A DNA stretch of 64,000 bases from Lewinellaceae bacterium (GTDB lineage: Bacteria > Bacteroidota > Bacteroidia > Chitinophagales > Saprospiraceae): the NCBI GenBank assembly GCA_020636435.1, contig JACJXX010000001.1:3613001-3677000 (forward strand). The letters are read 5' to 3'. Position numbers and translations under genes: made by a program. The notes under the pieces were generated by a model. That model saw only the letters and a program-made list of their open reading frames with translations, ran no database searches and was not told where the DNA came from. Below, in pieces: positions 34,180 through 43,271 of the stretch; the stretch's first letter is position 1, and each line of letters begins with the position of its first letter.

Positions 34180-34785
34180 ATGTTAAAACCTTTTTTGGAC
34201 GAACATTTAGTGGAAGCAGGCTGCGATGAAGCGGGGCGGGGTTGCCTGGCCGGCCCGGTCTTCGCCGCCGCCGTCATCCTGCCGAAAGATTTTACCCATC
34301 CGCTGCTCAACGACTCCAAGCAGCTCAGCGAAAGGGATCGCTACACTGCGCGGCAAATAGTCGAGCAGGCCGCCCTGGCCTGGGCCGTCGCTCAGGTGAG
34401 CCCGCAGGAAATAGATAAAGTCAACATCCTCAATGCTTCTTTCCTGGCCATGCATCGCGCCATCGATCAACTGGACCCCGCGCCGGAGTCCCTCCTGATC
34501 GACGGCAACCGGTTCAACCCCTACCGCAATCTTCCCTTCCACTGCATCGTCAAAGGGGATGGGAAACTGCTGTCCATTGCCGCTGCTTCCATCCTCGCCA
34601 AAACCTGCCGCGACGATTATATGATGCAGCTGGATGCGGAATACCCCTATTATCAGTGGCGAAGGAACAAAGGCTACCCCACGCGGGTGCATCGGGAGGC
34701 CATTCAAAAGCATGGGCCCTCGCCGCATCACCGGCGGTCGTTCCGGTTGTTGCCGGAGGGGGTGCAGGGAAGGTTGTTTGAGTGA
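34180..34785 (+). CDS. rnhB: Ribonuclease HII
   Basis: A 201-residue enzyme that nicks the RNA strand of RNA-DNA hybrids and removes misincorporated ribonucleotides from DNA. The signature AGCDEAGRGCLAGPVFAAAV supplies the first catalytic Asp-Glu (DEAGRG). LNDSKQLSERDR, LLIDGNRF (Asp) and IAAASILAKTCRDDYM (the last catalytic Asp) complete the active site. Length is normal for the family. It starts with ATG at 34180 and appears monocistronic. Confidence 0.97.
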   Translation: MLKPFLDEHLVEAGCDEAGRGCLAGPVFAAAVILPKDFTHPLLNDSKQLSERDRYTARQIVEQAALAWAVAQVSPQEIDKVNILNASFLAMHRAIDQLDPAPESLLIDGNRFNPYRNLPFHCIVKGDGKLLSIAAASILAKTCRDDYMMQLDAEYPYYQWRRNKGYPTRVHREAIQKHGPSPHHRRSFRLLPEGVQGRLFE

Positions 34786-35020
34786 GAGGGTAATGATCTG
34801 CGAGCATCAGGGATGGAAAAGGGGATAGCTTCCGCTGATCTTCATATTTTAACATTGCTATTGTTGGAACTATAGCTTAATAGCCGTAAATTACAACAGC
34901 AATAGATTCCACTACAGCAACTCTTAGATTTACACGTACCTGCGAAAAAGCCGGATAACCATATTTTTCACCTTCAAATCCCTAACGCTATGATGAAGAA
35001 AAGCGTACTAAAACAAATTA

Positions 35021-35028
35021 CCCCCCCC
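35021..35028 (+). repeat. C8 homopolymer tract at the start of a secreted protease gene
   Basis: Eight consecutive C residues lie 31 bp after an ATG at 34990 whose frame (MMKKSVLKQITPPYQI) stops at once. One extra C would join this start to the protease frame, giving a proper signal peptide. The tract is therefore either a phase-variable switch or the site of a sequencing or assembly indel. Confidence 0.7.
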
Positions 35029-35051
35029 TATCAAATCTAAAAAAAGTTAAA

Positions 35052-36707
35052 TTGTTTCTCTTTTGCTCCTTTCTTTCTGCAAGCTATCACTACACCCAGG
35101 CCCAGAGCAGCCCTTATGAAGCCTTGCGGGAATGCGGGGTCTCGGATGAAACGCCGTCCTACGCTCCGGAATCGGAACCGAACTTTTGTTTTGATGTAGA
35201 AACCATACAGGAGAGTTGCATCAAAGTATGGATCCGGGTCAACCTGCATTTTTTCCTGGATGACGACTGCGATGGGACGCTCGACCCGTTGGGCGTCCAG
35301 AATATACCCGGCGATGACGCCTACAAGCTCGCTGAGGATATTATTACGAGAGCTAACAGTGCCTTGGAAAATAACAGAAAACAATGGGCGCAGAACCTGA
35401 CCTGGGGAATTAACCCTGCTGACGAAAAACCCGAGCAGTGTGTCCCTATTCGGTATGTGCTATCCGGTGTTTATATTTGGTGCAATTCGATTGCGCAAAG
35501 TACCAGTGGGTTTAACATACCCTATTTCCAAAACAATTTCGGACAAAATATCGACACGGAGTACAACGCTTATTATGTGAACGTGCCAGGTGGCCCTAAT
35601 GGCGTAGCTAATGGACAACCTGGTAATGCTTTTACTGGTGAAAATTTTGGGGTTTCCGTGTTTAATCATGAAATGGGGCATGTATTGAGTTTACTTCATA
35701 CTGACTTAGAAGATCACGTTAGCGATACTCCCCGGATAAGGTTTCAATATGATTATAACTGCGATGGAGATTTAACTGATAATTTTCCTGATCCAGGAGT
35801 AGGCTGGGAAGGGAGATGGCGGCAATGCTTTGACAACCTGATCCATAGCGACGTAACTTACGACCGCTCCCTGGATTATGACGGAGATGGGGTTACGGAT
35901 TATGCGGACTTATGCAATATGCCTGCCCCCTGCGACCCTTACCCCTGTTGTGACTGGGACTACGTTAACAACAACATAATGGCCTATTCCCGGTATACGG
36001 AATGCTGCGCTGCCTATACGGAAGGCCAGATCACCCGGATACTGGAGAACCTGAGCACGAACACCTACTGCGCATACATCGAGGAAATAACCGACGACTG
36101 CCCGCCTCCGATGGCCAATATCCATGTCCTGTCCAATGAAGGAGATGTTGACGATTGCTCTTTCTGCCTCTACCTTTCCGCCAGTATGCACGACGACTAC
36201 TATCAGGCCGACTTTTACGAGAGCGACGGGTCGTTTTTCTATAGTACCGGCTTTCTAAGCGGGCCGGCCAACCGCTTTTGCATTTCCAGGACGGTGGCCC
36301 CACCTTACGGTTATCTGCACGGTTTCCAACCCGGCGAAACCTATACGGCAGTCCTGAGGGTAGAAAACTACTGCGGGGACGAGGCGGAAGAAGCCCTAAC
36401 CTTCACTTTCGAAGCAGTGGAATGCGCCGCTGAGGACCCCGCCGGCCGGATTGCCATTACGGGCAAGTACCCCAACCCCTTTTCCAGCGCGTTACAGGTA
36501 GATTTTACTACGGAAGAGGCCGGCCACCTGGAGATTTGGCTGATACCGGCAGCCGGCGGTATTGATGTGCTGGCGCATTCCGAATACCTGGATGCTCCGG
36601 GAAATTATCAGCGGACGCTATCCGCCGGCCAGGTATCGGTGGGTACCCACTATCTGGCTTTATGCCTCGATGGAGAAATGATTGCAGAAACCGTTATTAA
36701 ACAGTAA
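35052..36707 (+). CDS. Secreted M43-like (pappalysin-type) metalloprotease with T9SS sorting domain
   Basis: 551 residues in the open frame from a TTG; the true start is probably ATG 34990, joined through the C8 tract by a +1 change. The export signal ends at ...YTQAQ. The catalytic motif NHEMGHVLSLLHT (near residue 210) is the HExxHxxxxxH zinc site, and NNIMAYSRYTECCAAYTEGQ (near 315) is the Met-turn region of pappalysin-like peptidases. Many Cys and DxDxDG-like Asp-rich loops (DYNCDGDLTDN, DYDGDGVTDYADLC) suggest disulfides and calcium binding. The last about 80 residues (GKYPNPFSSALQVDFTTEEA) are a type A T9SS sorting domain. It is first of three consecutive T9SS cargo genes (3-bp gap to the next). 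Confidence 0.82.
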   Translation: MFLFCSFLSASYHYTQAQSSPYEALRECGVSDETPSYAPESEPNFCFDVETIQESCIKVWIRVNLHFFLDDDCDGTLDPLGVQNIPGDDAYKLAEDIITRANSALENNRKQWAQNLTWGINPADEKPEQCVPIRYVLSGVYIWCNSIAQSTSGFNIPYFQNNFGQNIDTEYNAYYVNVPGGPNGVANGQPGNAFTGENFGVSVFNHEMGHVLSLLHTDLEDHVSDTPRIRFQYDYNCDGDLTDNFPDPGVGWEGRWRQCFDNLIHSDVTYDRSLDYDGDGVTDYADLCNMPAPCDPYPCCDWDYVNNNIMAYSRYTECCAAYTEGQITRILENLSTNTYCAYIEEITDDCPPPMANIHVLSNEGDVDDCSFCLYLSASMHDDYYQADFYESDGSFFYSTGFLSGPANRFCISRTVAPPYGYLHGFQPGETYTAVLRVENYCGDEAEEALTFTFEAVECAAEDPAGRIAITGKYPNPFSSALQVDFTTEEAGHLEIWLIPAAGGIDVLAHSEYLDAPGNYQRTLSAGQVSVGTHYLALCLDGEMIAETVIKQ

Positions 36708-36710
36708 GCT

Positions 36711-37658
36711 ATGTTACGTATATTTATTGCAATAGGCTTGCTGTTCAGTGGCCGGCAAGCTATCTTTAGTCAACTAACGGCCCAGTTTGAAACGACGCTC
36801 TATTTTGAGGATGCAATTGGCAACCGGGATTCTGTAGTAGTGGGGTATGACACCTTAGCTACTCACGATATCGATCCGGAGTTTGGGGAACAAGAGATTG
36901 TTTCGCCCTTTGACTCCGTATTTGAGGTACGGGCCGGAACAGATGAATATTTCTTCCGACATAAGCTATCCAAAAAAATAATCACGAAAGGATCACCCGT
37001 TTTCGGGCCGTTTCCTCCGGAGAATTGCTATCCGGGATCCAGGATTTTCATTTACATCTGGGCCAAACATCAACCCATCAAAGTATCGTGGGACCGCGCT
37101 GTTTTCGCCGAACCGCGCTGCTACCGGGCTACCGCTTTGCTCAACCACTGGCTGGACGAGCTGGCCGGGCCCCTTACACCGGATGAGATACCGCCGGAAT
37201 ACGCCTGCCTGGCCGCCGAAGATTCCATCTATTTTGACATGTCGGAGGAATATTTGACGAGCGGCATCCATGGCATTTTTATAAGTCAACGCATTCTTCT
37301 GGAAAAAGAAGTCGAAGGCCTGGGCCTGCAATCCATCTTTGCCCTTCGCTTTTTCCCGGCTGCCACGCCCTTCGATTTTTCCCCTTGCTATTGGGTGCCT
37401 TCCAGCCAGCAAGAGCCATTAACCGGCGCCATTCCCCTTTACCCCAACCCAACGGCTGGCGCCGTCTATTTCAACCTGCCGGGCGGGGTAGAGGCGCTGC
37501 GCTGGCAGTTGTTTGGCATCAACGGCACATTGATGCGCGAGCAGCGAAAAACCATGGCGAGCGAAGCCGAGCTATACGGTTTGCCGGCGGGCATTTACCA
37601 GCTTGTGGTGCAGGGCAACGATGGGAAACGCTATTGGGGGCGGGTGGTGAAGCAGTAA
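36711..37658 (+). CDS. T9SS-exported protein of unknown function
   Basis: A 315-residue secreted protein. The signal peptide is MLRIFIAIGLLFSGRQAIFS. An uncharacterised body with paired Cys residues (FPPENCYPGS, AEPRCYRAT, EYACLAAED) follows. The type A C-terminal sorting domain is at about 245-315 (IPLYPNPTAGAVYFNLPGGV ... LPAGIYQLVVQGNDGKRYWG). No catalytic motif was recognised. It starts 3 bp after the M43-like protease stop and its own stop overlaps the next possible ATG (TAATG), so the three genes are almost certainly one operon and may act together outside the cell. Confidence 0.78.
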   Translation: MLRIFIAIGLLFSGRQAIFSQLTAQFETTLYFEDAIGNRDSVVVGYDTLATHDIDPEFGEQEIVSPFDSVFEVRAGTDEYFFRHKLSKKIITKGSPVFGPFPPENCYPGSRIFIYIWAKHQPIKVSWDRAVFAEPRCYRATALLNHWLDELAGPLTPDEIPPEYACLAAEDSIYFDMSEEYLTSGIHGIFISQRILLEKEVEGLGLQSIFALRFFPAATPFDFSPCYWVPSSQQEPLTGAIPLYPNPTAGAVYFNLPGGVEALRWQLFGINGTLMREQRKTMASEAELYGLPAGIYQLVVQGNDGKRYWGRVVKQ

Positions 37659-37681
37659 TGAGTAAAAAACATTTATCAATC

Positions 37682-38539
37682 ATGAAAAAGATAAAAACAA
37701 CCATATTGGCTTTTTTTCTCCTCCCATTTTGCCTCTCAGCCCAAATCCCCAATGCCGATTTTGAGTTGTGGGAACCTGCAAGCTACATACCCAGCGAACC
37801 CGAAGAATTTCCCCGGCACTGGATGGCTCCTCCTCATCTGGGCTCACAATACTACCCTATTGAAAAAGTGAACAACCCCAGTATGGGGCAATACGCCGTG
37901 CTCGTAAAAAACACTATGCCTTCCCCTTCCAGCGTAGGAGGCGCTCCAGGGTACCTCGAAACTACTTTTGCCCCCACTTCCCAACACTTCCTCCTGAGCA
38001 TGGAAGTGAAGTACGACAGTATCGTGCCGCCCGGCAGAGCGCGTATAATAGCCGGGGCCAGCGGCTTTTCCACCACTTACTGGATTGACGAAAATATAAC
38101 GGAGGAAATGGAAACCATCCAGATAGAGGTGGTATTGCCACAGGCGTACAATTCCCTGGCCCTTTACATCGAGGCCAGAGGCGTGTACGACCCCAACTAC
38201 GGCACTCCGCCCTTCAACGGCGGCTACGACGGCTACGCCGAAATCGTCGTCGATAACATTACTTATGAAAATGTCACTTCGGCCGGGGAAGCGCTCAAAG
38301 GGAAAGGTGTTCAGGTCTTCCCCAACCCGGCGACAGAAGCCGTGTGGGTGAAAACCGAAACGGGAGAACCCATACATTCTGTAAACGTCTTCAACTCCGC
38401 CGGCGAAGTTCTCCTGAGCATTAACTCCAACGGCGACAACGAGCACATGCTGGATGTCCGCTCCTTGCCCGCAAGCGCCTACTGGATGGAAATAGCGCTG
38501 CCTGGCCGACGGATTGTCCGGCAGTGGGTGAAGAGGTGA
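37682..38539 (+). CDS. T9SS-exported carbohydrate-binding-like protein
   Basis: 285 residues from ATG 37682, which gives a clean signal peptide (MKKIKTTILAFFLLPFCLSA). An ATG at 37658 that overlaps the previous stop is the alternative. The body begins QIPNADFELWEP, the opening of jelly-roll modules with a family-typical IPNxxFExW start, and continues with beta-strand-rich sequence (APTSQHFLLSMEVKYDSIVP, YAEIVVDNITYENV). The type A T9SS sorting domain occupies the last about 75 residues (VQVFPNPATEAVWVKTETGE). It is the third gene of the T9SS cargo operon. Substrate or partner is unknown. Confidence 0.78.
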   Translation: MKKIKTTILAFFLLPFCLSAQIPNADFELWEPASYIPSEPEEFPRHWMAPPHLGSQYYPIEKVNNPSMGQYAVLVKNTMPSPSSVGGAPGYLETTFAPTSQHFLLSMEVKYDSIVPPGRARIIAGASGFSTTYWIDENITEEMETIQIEVVLPQAYNSLALYIEARGVYDPNYGTPPFNGGYDGYAEIVVDNITYENVTSAGEALKGKGVQVFPNPATEAVWVKTETGEPIHSVNVFNSAGEVLLSINSNGDNEHMLDVRSLPASAYWMEIALPGRRIVRQWVKR

Positions 38540-38733
38540 AAAAACAATTTTCAGGGAGTGTTATCGCGTTTTCCCACAAGGGATGGCCTTTTAAGGGCTT
38601 GAAAATCAAAAAAGTAATCTTTCCAATGGAAGGTTTTGGCTCCATTTAGCCGTAGACAGGAAGCCGCCAACTGTCCTGGTTTTTGCCGGAAAAAAGCGGT
38701 AACTTTGGCGTAAGCCGGAGCTTTTCCTGCGGC

Positions 38734-38776
38734 GGGCTAGTGGCCAGGCGACTTCAAGTCGCCTGGCCACTAGCCC
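38734..38776. repeat. Perfect 43-bp palindrome between convergent genes
   Basis: Two 21-bp arms (GGGCTAGTGGCCAGGCGACTT and its exact complement) flank a single central C. Spontaneous folding would give a cruciform in DNA or a very stable hairpin in RNA read from either strand. It lies between a plus-strand operon and a minus-strand gene, fitting a bidirectional transcription end, although only short T runs lie nearby. Confidence 0.85.
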
Positions 38777-38798
38777 AGAGCTGTTTTCTTTTCTCTCC

Positions 38799-39449
38799 CT
38801 ACCTCCCCGCCAGAAACGGATTATGCATCCGCTCGTACCCGATATTCGTATCCGGCCCATGCCCCGAATACACCACCACATCATCTCCCAGCGGAAAAAG
38901 CTTCCGGGTAATACTATTGATTAGCGTTTTGAAGTCGCCCCCCGGCAGGTCGGTGCGGCCGATGCTGCCGTAGAAGAGCACGTCGCCGGCAATGATGAAC
39001 CGGCTCTCCTCGCAGAAAAACGAGAGGCTGGCCGGCGAGTGGCCGGGGGTGAGGATGGCCCGGAGCTTCGTCTGGCCGAATTCGATGACGTCGCCTTCCT
39101 CGATGAATTTTTCCGGCTCGGGGGAGAGCGGGCCGGTATTGGGAATGCCGAAGAACATCGCCGACTGGGGGGCGGCTTTCAGCAGGGCCAGCTCTCCGCG
39201 ATGTATCTCCAGCCCCAGTTGGTAGTGATCGGCAACGAACAGGTTGCCGAATACGTGGTCGATGTGGCAGTGCGTATTGATGAGCCGCACCGGCCGCAAT
39301 CCTTTTTCTTCAATTTCCTTCACCAGGCTTTGTTTTTCCTCCTCTGTGTAGCATCCCGGATCGAAAATGACACACTCGCCGCTTTCGTCGTAGACGATGT
39401 AAGTGTTCTCCTGAAAAGGATTGAAAGTCAGTTTTAAGACTTCCGTCAT
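38799..39449 (-). CDS. MBL-fold metallohydrolase (glyoxalase II-like)
   Basis: 216 residues from the ATG at 39447-39449; a longer frame upstream is not family-like. The zinc motif is NTHCHIDHVFGN (HxHxDH), with further ligands in LTPGHSPASLSFF, IIAGDVLFYGSIGRTDLPGG and VVYSGHGPDTNIGYE. The compact length and GSIGRTDLPGG sequence match the YcbL-type hydroxyacylglutathione-hydrolase-like subgroup. It probably hydrolyses a thioester or similar small substrate in the cytoplasm. The true substrate is not determined by sequence. Confidence 0.92.
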   Translation of the reverse strand: MTEVLKLTFNPFQENTYIVYDESGECVIFDPGCYTEEEKQSLVKEIEEKGLRPVRLINTHCHIDHVFGNLFVADHYQLGLEIHRGELALLKAAPQSAMFFGIPNTGPLSPEPEKFIEEGDVIEFGQTKLRAILTPGHSPASLSFFCEESRFIIAGDVLFYGSIGRTDLPGGDFKTLINSITRKLFPLGDDVVVYSGHGPDTNIGYERMHNPFLAGR

Positions 39450-39677
39450 TTTTTTATTTGCAAAGTACGGACATTTCAAAGCTTTTCGAAAAATTCCGCC
39501 TAATCCCTGTAGCACAGGTGGCACAAAAACGATATATTGAACAGGGAAGTAATGAAAGGACGGAATTTGGCGTTCTTACTCTGTCATAGTGGGTATGTTT
39601 TCAGAATAATACCGTTAGCGCTAAACAGTACAGTGCTTTTTTCTGTCTTCCTTTAAGAATAACGTATTACGCCGGAT

Positions 39678-42600
39678 ATGCAAAAACTGATCTACACCAT
39701 TCTATTGTCCTTCCCAGCCCTGGCTCTGCTGGCGCAGGGAACCACTCAGGTTGAATTTGGAAAGAACCGCGTCCAGTACCATCAGGACTTTGCGGAGTGG
39801 TCGCAATATGAAAGCGACAATTTCATCACGTACTGGTACGGGGAGGGGCGCTACGTGGGCCAGGCCGTGGTGCAACTGGCAGAGTACGACTTCAAAGACA
39901 TCCAGAACATCCTGGAGCACCGCATCAACGAGAAGATCCAGATCATTGTATATACCGACCTGACCGACCTCAAGCAGAGCAACATCGGCAGCGAGGAAAC
40001 CTTTAACAATACCGGCGGGCAGACCAAGATCGTCGGCAACAAGGTCTTTGTCTATTTCAACGGCGACCACAACAACCTGCGCAAGCAAGTGCGCGAGGGC
40101 ATCGCATCGGTCTACCTCAACGCCATGCTCTTCGGCTCCAACCTGCAGGAGATCGTTCAGAACGCCGTGATGATGAACCTGCCGGAATGGTTTAAGGAGG
40201 GGCTGGTCTCCTACGTGGGAGAACCCTGGAACACCGACCTGGACAACCGCCTGCGGGATTACATCCTCAACGAAGACTTCGAAGGTTTCGAAGCCCTTGC
40301 CGAAGAAGACCCGCAACTGGCCGGCCACTCCCTCTGGTATTTCATTGGCGAGAACTACGGCAAATCGACCGTTTCCAACCTGCTCTACCTCACCCGCATC
40401 AACCGCAGCATCGAAAGCGGCTTCCTCTACGTTTTGGGCAGCCCCTACGAAATGGTGGGCGACAGCTGGGCGGTTTTCTACCGGAAAAGATACGCCGCCG
40501 ACGTGGCCAGCCGCAATGCGCCGGCGGGACAGCCCCTGGAAATAAAGAACAAACGCAATCTGCCCATTACGGAAGTAAAATTGAGCCCCGACGGCACCAA
40601 GGTGGCCTATGTTACCAATGAAATCGGCAAATACCGCGTGTACCTTCAGCAGGTGGCTACCGGCGAGCGGGAAGTGATCTTCAAAGGGGGCTTTCGCAAT
40701 GCCTTCCAGGCCACCGATTACAACTACCCGCTCCTGTCCTGGAACCCCAATAACCAGCAGGTGGCCATACTTTACGAGCGAAGGGATATCCCCAAGCTGA
40801 TGCTCTACGACATCTACACCAAAAAAGCAACGGTGGAGGACTTGTCGACCGAGTACCACCGGGTGTATAGCATGGAGTACATCAACCCCATCGCCATGGT
40901 CTTTTCGGCTGCCGTGCGGGGCATTTCGGATATCTTTATATACTATACCAATACGAGGCAGACCCAGCGTGTCACCGACGATTTCTGGGATGACCTCGAC
41001 CCCGTCTACGTGCAGGTGGGCAACCAAAAGGGCATCCTTTTCGCTTCCAACCGCCAGGATTCCCTGATGGAGCGGGAAAAACTGGACTCCATACTGCCCG
41101 TCAATACCTACGACATTTTCTACTACGATATGGAAAACCGCTCCCAGGAGCTGGTGAGGGTCACCCATACGCCTTATGCAAATGAGCGCAGCCCGGCGGC
41201 GGTAGACACCACCTGGTTTTCCTACCTCAGCGACCGCAGCGGCGTGTACAACCGCGAAATGGGATACCTGGAGGAATATGTCCACCACTACGACCAGGTC
41301 ATCAAGCTGAAGGATGAAACCGAAATACGCCTCCACATCGACTCCACGCTGGAAGAACTGGATACTGCCCTGATCGACACGATCCTGATCGAACCGGTCA
41401 TTAAAAAACGGGCAGTCACCCATGCCAATTCCAATTACGACCGCGATATTCTCGCTCAATCGACCGCGCCCAAAGTGGACAGGGTGGCCGAGCTGGTCTA
41501 CCGCGGCGGCAGCCACCAGGTCTTTGTGCGGAAGATGTACCCCGATTCGACAGCCATCCTGTTTCATACCCGCTACCACGAAAAGCGCTCTGTGGAAACC
41601 GAGAATGCCATACTGGTAGACCCCTCCAAAGGGAAAAAGGTGGAAACTTCCATACTGAACGAGGTGGAAAAAGTGACCGCCGATGAGATCAGGGTAGAAC
41701 CGGTAAAACAGGATACGGGCAAACTGGACATTGACAACTACCTCTTCCAGAGCGAATTTGATGACGAAGAAGCGCCGCCTGCGGTCATCATCGTTGAAGA
41801 GAAAAAAGACGAGGAACAAGGGGAGGAAAAGGTCAGGATCATCACCGGGGCAAAAAATATTGCCGCGCTGATTGGCGACCAGGAAAAGAAAGGCGTCTAT
41901 GAATTCCGACCAGGCGCCATAACGCCTTACCGCCTTCAGTTCCGCACCGATTATGTAACTACCCAACTGGACAACAGCCTGCTCTTCGACGGCCTGAACA
42001 GCTTCGCCGCCAACCCCGACGAATTCAACTATCCGCCACCGGGCATTTTGCTGAAAGGCAACTTCAAGGACCTCTTCGAGGACTATGAGTTCGAAGGCGG
42101 GGTGCGCATACCGACTACCTTCAACGGCAGCGAGTACTTCCTCGTCTTTAAGGATAAGAAAAAACGCCTCGACAAGCAGTTTGCCGTCTATCGGCGCAAC
42201 CAGCGCTTTTCCGGCGAAAGCCAGACCTTCGTGCCCAACCGGCGGGAAGTGAATGTAGTGCTCGGCCAGGCTGGCGTGCGCTATCCCCTCGATATTTTCC
42301 GCAGCCTCCGGGCCACCGGCACGCTGCGCCGCGACCGCACTACCCAGTTGGCCACCGACCTGCCGACTTTCGATACGCCGACCCGGACCGAAGAACGCGC
42401 AGGGCTGAAGGTGGAGTACGTTTTCGACAATACCCTGGACGTAGCCCTGAACATCAAAAACGGCACCCGCTACAAAGGTTTTGCCGAGGTCGTTAAGCGG
42501 TTCAACCTGGACATCGACGACGGCGTGTCGCTCAGCTTCAACAACGGGTTTATGACCATCCTGGGCTTCGATGCGCGGCACTACCAGCGCATGCTCAAGC

Positions 42601-43154
42601 ACTCCGTCTTTGCCGTGCGTTTTGCCGGCGCCACCTCTTTCGGCTCGGAAAAGATACTCTACTATCTCGGCGGGGTAGACAACTGGCTGTTCACCAGCTT
42701 CAACCAGGAAATCCCCAGCCCTCAGAGCCCGGAGTTTGCCTATCAGACCATCGCCACCAATATGCGCGGCTTCGACCTCAACATACGCAACGGCAACTCC
42801 TACCTGCTGATGAATGCAGAAGCGCGCATTCCGATCTTCAAATACTTCTCGAACCGCATCCGTTCGCCCTTCTTCCGCAATTTCCAGATGGTGGGCTTCT
42901 TCGACCTGGGAACGGCCTGGGAAGGGCGGGACCCCTTCAGCACGGACAACCCGCTGAATACCTCGATTGTCAATAACGGAGATTTGATCACGGTGAAAGT
43001 CAATTATTTCCGCGACCCGGTGGTCGCGGGCTATGGCATCGGCGCCCGCGCCGTGCTCTTTGGCTACCTCGTCCGGGTAGACTATGCCTGGGGCGTAGAG
43101 ACCCGGAGGGTGCAGGATCCGAAGTTGTACATTTCGCTGGGGATGGATTTCTAG
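39678..43154 (+). CDS. Large outer-membrane protein with PD40 propeller and barrel-like C-terminus
   Basis: 1158 residues with a signal peptide (MQKLIYTILLSFPALALLAQ). Residues about 20-270 resemble the peptidase-MA/gluzincin-like region (MMNLPEWFKEGLVSYVGEPW) but have no HExxH, so it is probably inactive. PD40/WD40-like blades follow (VKLSPDGTKVAYVTNEIGKY, LLSWNPNNQQVAILYERRD, GILFASNRQDSLMEREK), then a charged low-complexity segment (VEEKKDEEQGEEKVR). The last about 400 residues look like an Omp85/surface-antigen-type beta-barrel (FFDLGTAWEGRDPFS, final YISLGMDF with terminal Phe). Function is not established; surface assembly or transport is plausible. It is monocistronic, with a long upstream region. 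Confidence 0.78.
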   Translation: MQKLIYTILLSFPALALLAQGTTQVEFGKNRVQYHQDFAEWSQYESDNFITYWYGEGRYVGQAVVQLAEYDFKDIQNILEHRINEKIQIIVYTDLTDLKQSNIGSEETFNNTGGQTKIVGNKVFVYFNGDHNNLRKQVREGIASVYLNAMLFGSNLQEIVQNAVMMNLPEWFKEGLVSYVGEPWNTDLDNRLRDYILNEDFEGFEALAEEDPQLAGHSLWYFIGENYGKSTVSNLLYLTRINRSIESGFLYVLGSPYEMVGDSWAVFYRKRYAADVASRNAPAGQPLEIKNKRNLPITEVKLSPDGTKVAYVTNEIGKYRVYLQQVATGEREVIFKGGFRNAFQATDYNYPLLSWNPNNQQVAILYERRDIPKLMLYDIYTKKATVEDLSTEYHRVYSMEYINPIAMVFSAAVRGISDIFIYYTNTRQTQRVTDDFWDDLDPVYVQVGNQKGILFASNRQDSLMEREKLDSILPVNTYDIFYYDMENRSQELVRVTHTPYANERSPAAVDTTWFSYLSDRSGVYNREMGYLEEYVHHYDQVIKLKDETEIRLHIDSTLEELDTALIDTILIEPVIKKRAVTHANSNYDRDILAQSTAPKVDRVAELVYRGGSHQVFVRKMYPDSTAILFHTRYHEKRSVETENAILVDPSKGKKVETSILNEVEKVTADEIRVEPVKQDTGKLDIDNYLFQSEFDDEEAPPAVIIVEEKKDEEQGEEKVRIITGAKNIAALIGDQEKKGVYEFRPGAITPYRLQFRTDYVTTQLDNSLLFDGLNSFAANPDEFNYPPPGILLKGNFKDLFEDYEFEGGVRIPTTFNGSEYFLVFKDKKKRLDKQFAVYRRNQRFSGESQTFVPNRREVNVVLGQAGVRYPLDIFRSLRATGTLRRDRTTQLATDLPTFDTPTRTEERAGLKVEYVFDNTLDVALNIKNGTRYKGFAEVVKRFNLDIDDGVSLSFNNGFMTILGFDARHYQRMLKHSVFAVRFAGATSFGSEKILYYLGGVDNWLFTSFNQEIPSPQSPEFAYQTIATNMRGFDLNIRNGNSYLLMNAEARIPIFKYFSNRIRSPFFRNFQMVGFFDLGTAWEGRDPFSTDNPLNTSIVNNGDLITVKVNYFRDPVVAGYGIGARAVLFGYLVRVDYAWGVETRRVQDPKLYISLGMDF

Positions 43155-43174
43155 TTAAAGCGGCTCGAATTCCC

Positions 43175-43182
43175 TATCTTTG
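43175..43182 (+). promoter_or_regulatory. Possible -7 box upstream of mtaB
   Basis: TATCTTTG followed by C is an exact TAnnTTTG(C) match 90 bp before the mtaB ATG. The corresponding -33 position shows only TTTC (43148-43151, 23-base spacing), so this is a half-supported promoter. Confidence 0.45.
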
Positions 43183-43271
43183 CACTTCTTTAGCGGACGT
43201 GCAACTCTATATCCATTTGCATTGTTGCTAGACTTTGAGTTGAACCATTTTTCTACCGATAAGTATTTGCC

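Noticed and set aside
39702..42602. 966-codon minus-strand frame
   Set aside because: Antisense to the 1158-residue surface protein, with Val/His-rich sequence typical of reverse-complement frames and no start context.
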